Of a DNA stretch of 64,000 bases, positions 51,442 through 60,427 are shown piece by piece. The notes beneath the pieces were generated by a model, which searched no databases, was not told the origin of the DNA, and was given only the letters and a program-made list of their open reading frames with translations. The DNA lies in NCBI RefSeq assembly GCF_000612585.1, contig NZ_JFCA01000007.1, forward strand, positions 80,157 to 144,156, written 5' to 3'. Numbering within the stretch: the first letter of the stretch is position 1; each line of letters starts with the position of its first letter. The DNA comes from Pseudomonas sp. CHM02. GTDB lineage: Bacteria; Pseudomonadota; Gammaproteobacteria; Pseudomonadales; Pseudomonadaceae. The translations under genes and the position numbers were made by a program.

Positions 51442-52173
51442 ATGGCGTTATCCCACGAAGAACAGACGCGCATCGACCTGGCGGCGACCTTTCGCATCAT
51501 TGCGCACCTGGGCATGCACGAAGCGGTGGCCAATCACTTCAGCGCCGCCGTGTCGGCCGATGGCAAACAGTTTTTGCTCAACCCGAAGTGGAAGCACTTC
51601 TCGCGAATCCGCGCCAGCGACCTGTTGCTGCTGAATGCGGACGACACCTCCTGTGCCGATCACCCCAGCGTGGACGCCACTGCCTGGTCGATCCACGGGC
51701 AGATCCACCGGTTGCTGCCGCACACCCGTGCGGTGCTGCACTTGCACCCGGTGTACACCACGGCGGTGGCGTGCCTGGCCACGCCGCACATCCCGCCGAT
51801 CGACCAAAACACGGCACGCTATTTCAACCGCGTGGCCGTCGATGAGTTGTACGGCGGCATGGCCGACACCGAGGCCGAGGGCGCGCGTCTGGCCGGGCTG
51901 CTCGACGGCAAGAGCCGCCTGCTGATGGGCAACCACGGCGTGATGGTGACGGCGGGGTCCATCGGCGAGGCGTTTGACGATATCTGGACCCTGGAGCGCT
52001 CCTGCCAGATCCTCGTGACAGCCTGGTCCACCGGGCAGCCGTTGCGGGTGTTGTCCGATGAAGTGGCAGAGAAGACTGCGCGGGGTTGGGAAGGCATCGC
52101 GGATTTTTCCCGCCAGCATTTTGAAGAAATGAAGCAGTTGATGATCGACGCTGACCCTTCCGTGCTCGACTGA
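51442..52173 (+). CDS. Class II aldolase/adducin-family protein
   Basis: A 243-residue protein of the fuculose-phosphate aldolase fold. NHFSAAVSADGKQF (about 33-46) and the zinc ligands in HLHPVYTTA (about 108-116) and MGNHGVMVTA (about 167-176) are conserved. It starts at the ATG at 51442 behind GGAGAG, not the upstream frame. Members act as aldolases or decarboxylases; no phosphate-binding signature is obvious. Co-operonic with the importer and oxygenase, so it probably cleaves a downstream hydroxy intermediate. Confidence 0.82.
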   Translation: MALSHEEQTRIDLAATFRIIAHLGMHEAVANHFSAAVSADGKQFLLNPKWKHFSRIRASDLLLLNADDTSCADHPSVDATAWSIHGQIHRLLPHTRAVLHLHPVYTTAVACLATPHIPPIDQNTARYFNRVAVDELYGGMADTEAEGARLAGLLDGKSRLLMGNHGVMVTAGSIGEAFDDIWTLERSCQILVTAWSTGQPLRVLSDEVAEKTARGWEGIADFSRQHFEEMKQLMIDADPSVLD

Positions 52174-52182
52174 GGAATCCAC

Positions 52183-52857
52183 ATGACTTTTTCCGTTGTC
52201 GCCCGCTGCGCCGAGACGGGCCAGTTGGGTATTGCCATCAGCTCATCGAGCATTGCGGTGGGCGCGCGTTGTCCGTGGCTACGGCCCGGCGTGGGCGCGG
52301 TGGCGTCGCAGAACATCACCTTGCCGAGCCTGGGGCCCCAGGTGCTGGATTTGCTGGGGCAGGGCCTGACGCCGAACGAAGCGCTGGCGACCTTGAGTGA
52401 ACAGGAACACAGCGAATATCGCCAGGTGACCGTGATTGACCAGCAGGGCCGCACCGCACATTTCAGCGGTGCGCAGACCCTGGGTATTCACCACGCGGTG
52501 AGTGGCGAGCAATGCGTGGCGGCGGGGAATATGTTGGCCAACCCCGGGGTGATCGAGGCCATGGTCGCGGCGTTCGAAACCGTCTCGGGCCACCTTGCCG
52601 ATCGCCTGCTGGCCGCGATGCACGCTGGCGTGGCGGGCGGTGGCGAAGCCGGGCCGGTGCATTCGGCGGCGCTGGTTATCGTCGATGACCTGTTGTGGCC
52701 GGTCGTCAACCTGCGCGTGGACTGGGCCGATGCGGAGCCGATCAGCGCCCTCGACCAACTCTGGCAGGCCTATCGCGGGCAATTGCAGGCCTACATCGAC
52801 CGTGCCATCAACCCGCAGATCGCACCCGGCTACGCCGTGCCGGGAGATGACCGATGA
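52183..52857 (+). CDS. DUF1028-family protein (Ntn-hydrolase-like)
   Basis: A 224-residue protein beginning MTFSVVARCAETGQLGIAIS, the hallmark of DUF1028, with AVGARCPWLRPGVGAVASQN and AGGGEAGPVHSAALVIV. DUF1028 proteins are often encoded next to peptidases or amidohydrolases, as here. The fold is thought to be Ntn-hydrolase-like; the function is unknown. It overlaps the next gene start (ATGA). Confidence 0.82.
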   Translation: MTFSVVARCAETGQLGIAISSSSIAVGARCPWLRPGVGAVASQNITLPSLGPQVLDLLGQGLTPNEALATLSEQEHSEYRQVTVIDQQGRTAHFSGAQTLGIHHAVSGEQCVAAGNMLANPGVIEAMVAAFETVSGHLADRLLAAMHAGVAGGGEAGPVHSAALVIVDDLLWPVVNLRVDWADAEPISALDQLWQAYRGQLQAYIDRAINPQIAPGYAVPGDDR

Positions 52858-54005
52858 ACAGCAGCCGCGACCTGTTGGCGCAACTGGTGCGTTTCGACAC
52901 CACCAGCCGTGAGTCCAACCTGGCGTTGATCGACTTCGTGCGCACGTACCTGCAGGACCACGGCGTGGCCTGTGAGCTGGTCTACAACGAACACAAGAGC
53001 AAGGCCAACCTGCTGGCGACCCTTGGCCCGGCGGACGTGCCTGGCATCGTGTTGTCCGGGCATACCGACGTGGTGCCGGTGGACGGTCAACGCTGGAGCG
53101 TGCCGCCGTTCGAGCTGACCGAGAAAGACGCCAAGCTGTACGGGCGTGGCACCGCGGACATGAAGGGCTATATCGCCTGTGTGCTGGCATGCGTGCCGGC
53201 CCTGATGAAGGCGCCGTTGCGCATGCCGGTGCATATCGCGCTGTCCTACGATGAGGAAGTCGGCTGCCTGGGTGTACGTTCGCTGATCGAGCGGTTTCAG
53301 GGGCAAGCGGTCAAGCCGCTGCTGTGTGTGATCGGCGAGCCCACCGAACTCAAGCCGGTGCTGGGCCACAAAGGCAAGCTGGCGATGCGTTGTCACGTGC
53401 ACGGCGCGGCGTGCCATTCGGCCTATGCCCCGTCGGGCGTGAACGCCATCGAATACGCCGCGCGCTTGGTCAGCGAACTGGTCCGGCTCGGCGAAACGCT
53501 CAAGGCGCCCGAGCACCTGGACGCGCGTTTTGACCCGGCGTTTTCCACGGTGCAGACCGGCCTGATCAACGGCGGCAAGGCGCTCAATATCGTCCCGCAG
53601 GCATGCAGTTTCGACTTTGAAGTGCGCTCGCTGCCGGCCCAGGATCCCTGGCAGGTGGTGCAGCAGTTAAAGAGGTACGCTGAACACACGCTGATGCCGG
53701 CGATGCGGGCGGTGAGCGCGGAATCGGCGATCAGCCTCAGCGAACTGTCGAGCTACCCGGGCCTGGCCACGTCGCTGGAAAGCCAGGCCGCCGAGTGGGT
53801 TGCGCAGTTCTGCGGTTCGCAGGAATTCGGCACCGTGGCCTTTGGTACGGAAGGCGGCCTGTTCGACCAGGCCGGCATTCCCACGGTGGTGTGCGGGCCT
53901 GGCAGCATGGAGCAGGGGCACAAGCCGGATGAGTTCATCAGCGTGGAACAATTGCAGGCCTGTGACCGGATGCTGGCGCGGGTGGTGGCGTTTGTGCGCG
54001 AGTAG
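52854..54005 (+). CDS. argE: ArgE-type N-acyl-amino-acid deacylase (M20)
   Basis: A 383-residue zinc peptidase-fold deacylase closest to acetylornithine deacetylase. The metal-binding motifs SGHTDVVPVDGQRW, GRGTADMKGYIA, DEEVGCLGVRS and GPGSMEQGHKPDEF are all intact. In pseudomonads arginine is normally made through ArgJ recycling, so this copy is more likely catabolic. As the last gene of the transport/oxygenase cluster it probably removes an acyl group from the imported N-acyl amino acid or an intermediate. Confidence 0.85.
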   Translation: MNSSRDLLAQLVRFDTTSRESNLALIDFVRTYLQDHGVACELVYNEHKSKANLLATLGPADVPGIVLSGHTDVVPVDGQRWSVPPFELTEKDAKLYGRGTADMKGYIACVLACVPALMKAPLRMPVHIALSYDEEVGCLGVRSLIERFQGQAVKPLLCVIGEPTELKPVLGHKGKLAMRCHVHGAACHSAYAPSGVNAIEYAARLVSELVRLGETLKAPEHLDARFDPAFSTVQTGLINGGKALNIVPQACSFDFEVRSLPAQDPWQVVQQLKRYAEHTLMPAMRAVSAESAISLSELSSYPGLATSLESQAAEWVAQFCGSQEFGTVAFGTEGGLFDQAGIPTVVCGPGSMEQGHKPDEFISVEQLQACDRMLARVVAFVRE

Positions 54006-54009
54006 CCTC

Positions 54010-54237
54010 TTGTGGTGAGCGGGTTTGTTGTGGTGAGCCAGGCTTGTTGTGGTGAGCGGGCTTGCCCCGCGCTGGGCTGCGAAGCGGCCCCAAAGCCACA
54101 CACCGCGGTGTGCCAGAGTAAGCTCGGTGGCCTTAATAGGGCTGCTTCGCAGCCCAGCGCGGGGCAAGCCCGCTCACCACAACAAGCCCGTTCACCACAA
54201 CAAGCCTGGCTCACCACAACAAGCCCGCTCATCACAG
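54010..54237. repeat. Nested REP array with tandem 18-bp half-units on both sides
   Basis: Three tandem units like TTGTGGTGAGCGGGCTTG at 18-19 bp period on the left are mirrored by four inverted units (AAGCCCGCTCACCACAAC) on the right, around a central stem GCGCTGGGCTGCGAAGC / GCTTCGCAGCCCAGCGC. It fills the whole gap after argE, where it may also act as a transcription stop. Confidence 0.85.
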
Positions 54238-54253
54238 AGCCACGTGATGACCT

Positions 54254-55495
54254 TTATATTTTTGCCACGCCCACTCGCCATTGCGCGGGCGGCAGGATGC
54301 CGTTCACCAGGTAATTGCCCACGATCCGCGACTTGTATACGCGCGGGTTGTGGTTCGCCAGGGTTCGCGCATTGCGCCACAGGCGGTCCAGCGCCTTGTC
54401 GCTGGCGGTGGCGCTGGCGCCCAGCGCATCGAACAAGGCGGTGGTGGCCGCCAGGGTTGCATCCACCACCGGGTTCACCGCCAGGCACACTTCCAGCTCG
54501 GCCAGCGCCACTTGCGGGTCGTCATCGTGCAACGGCTGCTCATGGGCGATCACGTACTGCGCGGTGTGCTCCAGGCGCTGCGCCGCTTGCTGGGCAATGG
54601 CGTGCGCGGCGTAGGCCTGGCTTGCGACTTCGCCGATCACTTGCAGCAGTTGCACGTCCTGGCCTGCGGTGTCGGCGTTGCCGGTGGTGAAGGTGCGGGC
54701 GCGCTTGCTGAGTTCTTCGGCACCGCTGAGTGCGGCGCGCCGGGCGATGCCGGCGAGGGTGCTGAGGTGGTAGAGCTGGAAGAACGATTGCCCATGCCCA
54801 AAACGCTGCTGGGTGAGACGCACATCGTCGTCCACCACTGGCGCGTTATCGAAGAGGCAGGTGCCGCTGGCGGTGAGGCGCTGGCCGAAGCCGTTCCAGT
54901 CATCGATGATCTGCACACCGGGGGCCTTGAGGTCGACGACCACGCTGTAGACCGTGCCGTCTTCGCCGGTGGCGATGGTGTTGATCAGGTCGCTGTAGAG
55001 CGCACCGGTGGTGTAGAACTTTTTGCCGCTCATACGCAAGGCACCGGCTTCGTCACGGTGCAGGCGGGTGCCGAAATCACCACGGGCCCCGTTGCCGACT
55101 TCGGTGCTGCCGGGGGAGAGCAGGGCGCCCTGGCCCAGGCGGTCCAGCCACTTGGCGCGCCAGTCGAGGTCCTTGGCACCGAGCACGTCTTCGCAAAAAC
55201 CGAAATGGCCACGCAGGGCCTGGGTGATGTTGGAGTCGGCGGCGGACAGCTCCGTGAGCAGTGTGAGCAACTCGACCAGCGTAGCGTCCTGGCCGCCATA
55301 ACTGGCCGGCAGGCGCCAGCGCGGCAAGCCCAGGGCGTTGAGTTGCTGGATCACGTCGGCGAGGCTGGCGCGTGTCTGATCCGCCTCGGCAGCCTGTGCG
55401 AGGATTTGCGCAAACAGCGGTCGGAACGGCGTGGCCAGTTGTTCGTAGCGGGCAGTGGGCGGTGTGCCCCAGATATTCAAAGCGGGAATCGACAT
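54254..55495 (-). CDS. DszC/SfnB-like flavin-dependent monooxygenase (acyl-CoA dehydrogenase fold)
   Basis: A 413-residue acyl-CoA-dehydrogenase-fold protein. The N-terminal domain carries LPRWRLPASYGGQDATLVEL, and GARGDFGTRL and GKKFYTTGALYSD resemble DszC/SfnB-type FMNH2-dependent sulfur-compound monooxygenases more than true acyl-CoA dehydrogenases; the catalytic glutamate of the latter is absent. It is divergent from a sulfonate-type binding protein, supporting a part in organosulfur use. Its reductase partner is not in the window. Confidence 0.8.
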   Translation of the reverse strand: MSIPALNIWGTPPTARYEQLATPFRPLFAQILAQAAEADQTRASLADVIQQLNALGLPRWRLPASYGGQDATLVELLTLLTELSAADSNITQALRGHFGFCEDVLGAKDLDWRAKWLDRLGQGALLSPGSTEVGNGARGDFGTRLHRDEAGALRMSGKKFYTTGALYSDLINTIATGEDGTVYSVVVDLKAPGVQIIDDWNGFGQRLTASGTCLFDNAPVVDDDVRLTQQRFGHGQSFFQLYHLSTLAGIARRAALSGAEELSKRARTFTTGNADTAGQDVQLLQVIGEVASQAYAAHAIAQQAAQRLEHTAQYVIAHEQPLHDDDPQVALAELEVCLAVNPVVDATLAATTALFDALGASATASDKALDRLWRNARTLANHNPRVYKSRIVGNYLVNGILPPAQWRVGVAKI

Positions 55496-55736
55496 GCAAT
55501 GGACCTTGCAGAAAGTGGTTCAGGTGCTGGGGTCCAGTGGTCTGGTGACGTCACCCTAACTCAGGGGCGGCCAAGTTTTTAATACGAAAAGTAGCTAGCG
55601 ACCTGTTCGACGGTTCTATCGATAGTGCACAACAGTATTAAACGTCTGCCTGTTATTGCGATAGCTTCTAGACCAAACGACCAGACTGCATGCCCACAGA
55701 TGGTTTAAACCGCCATCCAACCCTGTGGGATTTTTT
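55496..55736. promoter_or_regulatory. Divergent promoter region, organosulfur genes
   Basis: The 241-base gap between divergent genes contains CTATCGATAG (55616-55625) and an AT-rich stretch from 55570 to 55700. Sulfur-starvation control (CysB or SfnR type) is possible, but I cannot identify a specific site. Confidence 0.4.
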
Positions 55737-56660
55737 ATGATCAATCGTCGAACTCTGCTTTCCCTGCTGGGCCTTGCTTCCCTGACGCTGCATGGCCCTT
55801 CGGCCTGGGCAGCGGAGCCGCTGACCCTGACGGTGGGCGACCAGTTCTTCTCCAACCGCATCGTGCTGGAACTGTCCGGCGAGCTCAAAGACCTGCCGTA
55901 CAAAATCGATTTCAAGCGGTTCAACACCGGTTCCCCCGTGGCCTCGGCCGTGGCCAGCGGCGCGCTGGATGTGGGCATCGTTGGCGATACGCCGGTGATC
56001 AGCCTGGCCGCCAACGGCGCGCCGGTGAAGGTGGTCGCCAGCACCCAGACCAGCCTTGACGGCGTGGGCATTGTCGCGCGCAAGGGTATCCACTCGGTGG
56101 CCGACCTCAAGGGCAAGACCGTCGCCATCTGGAACGGCTCGTGGAGTCAACAGTTGGCGTACAAGGCGCTGGATGAGGCCGGTGTGCCGCGCAGCAGCGT
56201 CAACTTCAAATACTTGCTCCCGGCCGAGGCAAGCCTGGCATTGACCCAGGGCGACATCGACGCCTTCGGCACCTGGGAACCCTACGTGTCGTTGCAGGAA
56301 AAAGAAGGCAGCACCCTGATCCGCAACGCCAAGGGCCTGATGAGCGCACCCACCTACATCGTGGCGTACGAGCCCGCCCTGGCGCAGAAAAGCGCGATCA
56401 TCAAGGACTTCATTGCACGCCTCACTCGCGCTCGGGTGTGGAGTAACACGCACATCGATGAGTACGCCGAAGCCTGGTCCAAGGCCAACCAGTCGGCACC
56501 GGAAATCGCCAAAGTGTGGTTCAAGCGCGATGCGATCAAAGTGCTGCCGATCTCGCCGACGATTGTCAGCGAGGCCCAGGCCACGGCAGATTTCCTGGTG
56601 GATGCGCAGATGTTGAAGCAACGCTATGACGTGGCGCCGTTGTTTGATCGGGTGCTTTAA
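55737..56660 (+). CDS. Aliphatic-sulfonate-type ABC binding protein (SsuA/TauA-like)
   Basis: A 307-residue periplasmic protein. Signal peptide MINRRTLLSLLGLASLTLHG... ends SAWA. SPVASAVASGALDVGIVGDTP and LKGKTVAIWNGSWSQQL are typical SsuA/TauA features. A GTG four codons upstream is possible, but the ATG is spaced well from GGGA. The matching permease and ATPase are absent here, so it is an orphan that must use another importer. It is divergent from the DszC-like gene. Confidence 0.85.
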   Translation: MINRRTLLSLLGLASLTLHGPSAWAAEPLTLTVGDQFFSNRIVLELSGELKDLPYKIDFKRFNTGSPVASAVASGALDVGIVGDTPVISLAANGAPVKVVASTQTSLDGVGIVARKGIHSVADLKGKTVAIWNGSWSQQLAYKALDEAGVPRSSVNFKYLLPAEASLALTQGDIDAFGTWEPYVSLQEKEGSTLIRNAKGLMSAPTYIVAYEPALAQKSAIIKDFIARLTRARVWSNTHIDEYAEAWSKANQSAPEIAKVWFKRDAIKVLPISPTIVSEAQATADFLVDAQMLKQRYDVAPLFDRVL

Positions 56661-56671
56661 ACCCTTGCCTG

Positions 56672-56768
56672 CAGGAGCGAGCTTGCTCGCGAAGAACGCC
56701 AACGATAACGCAGGCATTCAGGATGAATGCGGCAGTCTCGAGTATTTCGCGAGCAAGCTCGCTCCTAC
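56672..56768. repeat. REP-type palindrome (GAGCGAGCTTGCTCGCGAA family)
   Basis: GGAGCGAGCTTGCTCGCGAA and TTCGCGAGCAAGCTCGCTCC are exact inverted copies about 50 bases apart, the commonest extragenic palindrome of P. fluorescens-group genomes. It separates two convergent genes. Confidence 0.85.
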
Positions 56769-56779
56769 AAACGTGTGGA

Positions 56780-58105
56780 TCAACGCACCAGGCAGGGCTG
56801 CTTGTTGTTGAAGCGCCACCCCGGAATCAAAAACTGCATTGCCACGCTGTCATCCCGCGCTCCCAGGCCCATGCCTTTGTAGGCTTCATGGGCCTTGGCC
56901 ACGGCGTCCATGTCGATCTCTACGCCCAGGCCTGGCTTGCTCGGCACTTTCACATAGCCGCCTTCGATTTTCAGCGGCGCCTTGGTCAGGCGTTGGCCGT
57001 CCTGCCAGATCCAGTGGGTGTCGATGGCGGTGATGTCGCCGGGGGCCGCGGCGGCGACCTGGGTGAACATGGCCAGGGAAATGTCGAAGTGGTTGTTGGA
57101 GTGCGAGCCCCAGGTCAGGCCCCATTCATGGCACATCTGCGCCACACGCACCGAGCCCTGCAGGGTCCAGAAGTGCGGGTCGGCGAGTGGGATGTCCACC
57201 GATTGCAGCTGGATCGCATGGCCCATTTCGCGCCAGTCGGTGGCGATCATGTTGGTGGCGGTCTTGAGGCCGGTGGCGCGACGGAATTCTGCCATGACTT
57301 CACGGCCCGAGTAGCCGTTTTCGGCGCCGCACGGGTCTTCGGCATAGGCGAGCACGTGGTGTTGGTCGCGGCACAGGCGGATGGCTTCTTTCAGTGACCA
57401 GGCGCCATTCGGGTCGAGGGTGATGCGCGCATCCGGGAAGCGTTCGGCCAGGGCGGTGACGGCTTCTATTTCGGCATCGCCACTGAGTACGCCACCCTTG
57501 AGCTTGAAGTCGTTGAAGCCGTACTTGGCTTTTGCGGCTTCGGCCAGGCGCACCACGGCGTCGCTGGTCAGGGCCTTTTCGTGACGCAGGCGGAACCAGT
57601 CATCGTCGCTGTCGGTCTCGTTGCGGTAGGCCAGGTCGGTCGCGTTGCGGTCGCCGACATAGAACAGGTAGCCGAGCATTTTCACCGCGTCGCGTTGCTG
57701 CCCTTCGCCGAGCAAGGCGGCCACCGGTACTTCGAGGAATTGACCCAGCAGGTCAAGCAGCGCGGCTTCCATGGCGGTGACGGCATGGATGGTGATGCGC
57801 AGGTCAAAGGTCTGCAGGCCACGACCGGCGGCGTCGCGGGAAGCAAAGGTGCTGCGCATCTGGTTGAGAATGCGCTGGTACTGGCCAATGGGTTGGCCGA
57901 TCACCAGGCTGCGGGCGTCCTCCAGCGTTTCGCGGATACGCTCGCCACCGGGGACTTCACCCACGCCGGTATGGCCGGAACTGTCCTTGAGAATCAAGAT
58001 ATTGCGCGTGAAGTACGGCCCGTGGGCGCCGCTCAGGTTGAGCAGCATGCTGTCGTGGCCGGCGACGGGGATGACCTGGAAGTGAGTGACGACGGGAGTG
58101 TTCAT
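56780..58105 (-). CDS. gudD: Glucarate dehydratase
   Basis: A 441-residue enolase-superfamily enzyme dehydrating D-glucarate (and L-idarate) to 5-keto-4-deoxyglucarate. The active-site residues are in place: FKLKGG (catalytic lysines, about residue 206), LDPNGAWSL (metal-binding aspartate), [25 protein letters not shown], and the catalytic histidine in [10 protein letters not shown]. Length matches E. coli GudD (446). The gudP-like gene is 19 bases upstream on the same strand, forming an operon under the FCD-type regulator at 59708. No dehydratase/dehydrogenase for the later steps is in the window. Confidence 0.93.
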   Translation of the reverse strand: MNTPVVTHFQVIPVAGHDSMLLNLSGAHGPYFTRNILILKDSSGHTGVGEVPGGERIRETLEDARSLVIGQPIGQYQRILNQMRSTFASRDAAGRGLQTFDLRITIHAVTAMEAALLDLLGQFLEVPVAALLGEGQQRDAVKMLGYLFYVGDRNATDLAYRNETDSDDDWFRLRHEKALTSDAVVRLAEAAKAKYGFNDFKLKGGVLSGDAEIEAVTALAERFPDARITLDPNGAWSLKEAIRLCRDQHHVLAYAEDPCGAENGYSGREVMAEFRRATGLKTATNMIATDWREMGHAIQLQSVDIPLADPHFWTLQGSVRVAQMCHEWGLTWGSHSNNHFDISLAMFTQVAAAAPGDITAIDTHWIWQDGQRLTKAPLKIEGGYVKVPSKPGLGVEIDMDAVAKAHEAYKGMGLGARDDSVAMQFLIPGWRFNNKQPCLVR

Positions 58106-58124
58106 GGCGCGTTCCTAAATAGGC

Positions 58125-59489
58125 TCAGAGAGGTTTGCTGATGGCAGCGCCTGTTGGCACCGCACCGGGCGAGATCAACACGGCTGAAGGTGAAGTCTTG
58201 GCAAAAAACACCAGCATGGCGGCGAGCACCGACGTGCCAGCCAGGCCGTAGAGGCCACCCTGGATCGAGCCGGTGGTCTGTTCCAGAAAGCCGAAGGTGG
58301 TGGGCGCAACAAAACCGCCCAGGTTGCCGATGGAATTGATCAGCGCGATCACTGCCGCAGCGATGCGCACATCCAGGTAGCCCTGGGGAATCGGCCAGAA
58401 CAGCGACGACGCCGACTTGAAGCCAATGGCGGCAAAGCAGATCGCCACAAAGGCAAAGATCGGCCCACCGGTGGTGGACATGAACATGCCCGCCGCCGCA
58501 ATCAACAGCGCCGCCGCGACCCAAGCCTGCTGGAACTTGAACTTGCCCGACAGCGAGGCGAAGGCGTACATGGCGATGATCGAGATCAACCATGGGATCG
58601 AGTTGAAGAAACCGACCTGCACATCGCTCAAGTCGCCCATCTTCTTGATGATGCTCGGCAGCCAGAACGTCGCCGCGTAGATCGTCAGCTGAATGCAGAA
58701 ATACAGCGCGCAGAACAGCAGGATCTGGCGGTCCTTGAGCAGCTTGCCGAGGGTCGGTTTGACGCTGGTGAGGGCCTCACGGTCGCGCTGTTCCTGGTCG
58801 ATGGCATTGACCAGCGCATCCTGTTCTTCGCGGGTCATCCATTTGGCGTCGTGGGGTTTGGAGTCGAGCCAGAACCACACAAAGAACCCCAGCGCCACCG
58901 ACGCCAGGCCTTCAATGGCGAACATCCATTGCCAGCCGTGGAAGCCAAACCCTTCGATCTGCAACAGCGCGCCCGAGAGTGGGCCGGAGATCAGCGACGC
59001 GACTGCCGAGCCACTGAGGAAAATCGCGATGGCCTTACCGCGTTCCACACCCGGCAGCCAGCGCGTGAAGTAGTAGATCACCCCGGGGAAGAAGCCGGCT
59101 TCGGCCACGCCCAGCAGGAACCGCAGGATGTAGAAGTGGGTTTCGTTCTGGATGAACGCCATCAGCGTGGCGACGATGCCCCAGGTGAACATAATGCGGG
59201 TCAGCCAGATACGTGCACCGACCTTTTGCAGCAGCATGTTGGAGGGGACTTCGAAGAGGGCGTAGCCGATGAAGAACAGCCCGGCGCCGAAGCCATAGGC
59301 GGCGGCACCGATGCCCAGGTCATGCTCCATGTGCGTGCGCACGAAGCCGATATTGACCCGGTCGATGTAGTTGAGAATGAACATGATCACGAACAGTGGG
59401 AGCACATGGCTCTTCACCTTGCTCACGGCGCGGGCGAGCACGGAATCACTTTCGGGTGTGGCAGGTGCATGGCTTGAAGTGGTCATCAT
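58125..59489 (-). CDS. gudP: Glucarate/galactarate MFS transporter
   Basis: A 454-residue anion:cation symporter of the GudP/GarP family: FILNYIDRVNIGFVRTHM in helix 1 and FEVPSNMLLQKVGARIW in loop 2-3 are the family marks, with 12 helices. GGGGAG six bases before the ATG at 59489 fixes the start. It imports the acid sugar for gudD just downstream. Two TCATACAAGTT sites lie in the promoter gap. Confidence 0.9.
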   Translation of the reverse strand: MMTTSSHAPATPESDSVLARAVSKVKSHVLPLFVIMFILNYIDRVNIGFVRTHMEHDLGIGAAAYGFGAGLFFIGYALFEVPSNMLLQKVGARIWLTRIMFTWGIVATLMAFIQNETHFYILRFLLGVAEAGFFPGVIYYFTRWLPGVERGKAIAIFLSGSAVASLISGPLSGALLQIEGFGFHGWQWMFAIEGLASVALGFFVWFWLDSKPHDAKWMTREEQDALVNAIDQEQRDREALTSVKPTLGKLLKDRQILLFCALYFCIQLTIYAATFWLPSIIKKMGDLSDVQVGFFNSIPWLISIIAMYAFASLSGKFKFQQAWVAAALLIAAAGMFMSTTGGPIFAFVAICFAAIGFKSASSLFWPIPQGYLDVRIAAAVIALINSIGNLGGFVAPTTFGFLEQTTGSIQGGLYGLAGTSVLAAMLVFFAKTSPSAVLISPGAVPTGAAISKPL

Positions 59490-59543
59490 TCAAAACTCCC
59501 CCCTGATTGTTGTTATGCGGGTTGTGTGTCTTGTTGATAGACA

Positions 59544-59629
59544 TCATACAAGTTGTTTTTATTTTTGTGCAATAACCACGGGTATATCTTGGTTTTATGG
59601 GTGATTTAAAGTGTGTTGTCATACAAGTT
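59544..59629. promoter_or_regulatory. Paired FadR/UxuR-type sites before gudP
   Basis: TCATACAAGTT occurs at 59544-59554 and 59619-59629, 75 bases apart in direct orientation. The second lies in a TTGTCATACAA partial palindrome. They are candidate sites for the adjacent FCD-family regulator. Confidence 0.55.
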
Positions 59630-59707
59630 TTGTGTTTCTTGGGCATGCCCCCCCTGGAGCGGTGGGGATGTTAAGCTTGCCGCTGCTCAACCCTGTGGAT
59701 GCGTAAT

Positions 59708-60427
59708 ATGCCCATTGAAAATGGAGGCTCTGTCCGCAGACGCTCCACCAACCTGGCCCAAGGCGTGGTCGACGCGCTGACCCAGCGCATCCTGCTCGGC
59801 CAGTTGAAACCCGGTGAAAAACTGCCCTCGGAATCCACCATCGTGCTTGAGCACGGCGTGAGCCGAACCGTCGTGCGCGAAGCGATTTCCAAATTGCAGG
59901 CCTCTGGACTGGTGGAAACCCGTCACGGCATCGGCACCTTTGTGCTGGAGCAGCAGGCCCAGCAGGGGTTGCGCCTGCATGTGGACACCGTCGCCAGCGT
60001 GCGCAACATGCTTGAACTGCGCCTGGGCCTGGAGGTTCAGGCGGTGGCATTGGCGGCCTTGCGTCGGAGCGACGAACAACTGACGCACATGCGCCAGGCG
60101 CTGGACGACTACCAGGCGTCCCTGGCCAATAACGACAGCTGCGTGGAGGAAGACAAACGCTTTCACCAACTGATCGCTGAAGCCACCGGCAATACCTTCT
60201 TTACCGAAATCATGCTGCACCTGGGCAATGCGATGATCCCGCGCACCCAGGTGAGGGGCGACGAACGTGGCGGCGCCGACTTTGCCAAACTGGGGCAGTT
60301 GGCGAACCTGGAGCACGAGGCGATCTTCAATGCGATCAAGCGCCAGGACCCGGACGCCGCTCGCGCCGCCATGGTCCTGCACTTGACCAACAGCCGGGAT
60401 CGCTTTTCCGGGGAGCAGGGCCGTTGA
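59708..60427 (+). CDS. FadR-family (GntR/FCD) regulator of glucarate genes
   Basis: A 239-residue regulator with a GntR winged helix (GEKLPSESTIVLEHGVSRTV, helix about 38-57) and an FCD effector domain with the conserved metal-binding region (DKRFHQLIAEATGN, LEHEAIFNAI). It is divergent from gudP-gudD, and paired TCATACAAGTT sites lie between. It probably represses them until glucarate or a metabolite binds. An ATG three codons earlier (59699) is equally possible. Its stop overlaps the start of the methyltransferase gene. Confidence 0.86.
   Translation: MPIENGGSVRRRSTNLAQGVVDALTQRILLGQLKPGEKLPSESTIVLEHGVSRTVVREAISKLQASGLVETRHGIGTFVLEQQAQQGLRLHVDTVASVRNMLELRLGLEVQAVALAALRRSDEQLTHMRQALDDYQASLANNDSCVEEDKRFHQLIAEATGNTFFTEIMLHLGNAMIPRTQVRGDERGGADFAKLGQLANLEHEAIFNAIKRQDPDAARAAMVLHLTNSRDRFSGEQGR

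Noticed and set aside
54010..54237. CRISPR array
   Set aside because: The 18-bp units are adjacent, with no unique spacers, and are mirrored around a REP stem; no cas genes are near.
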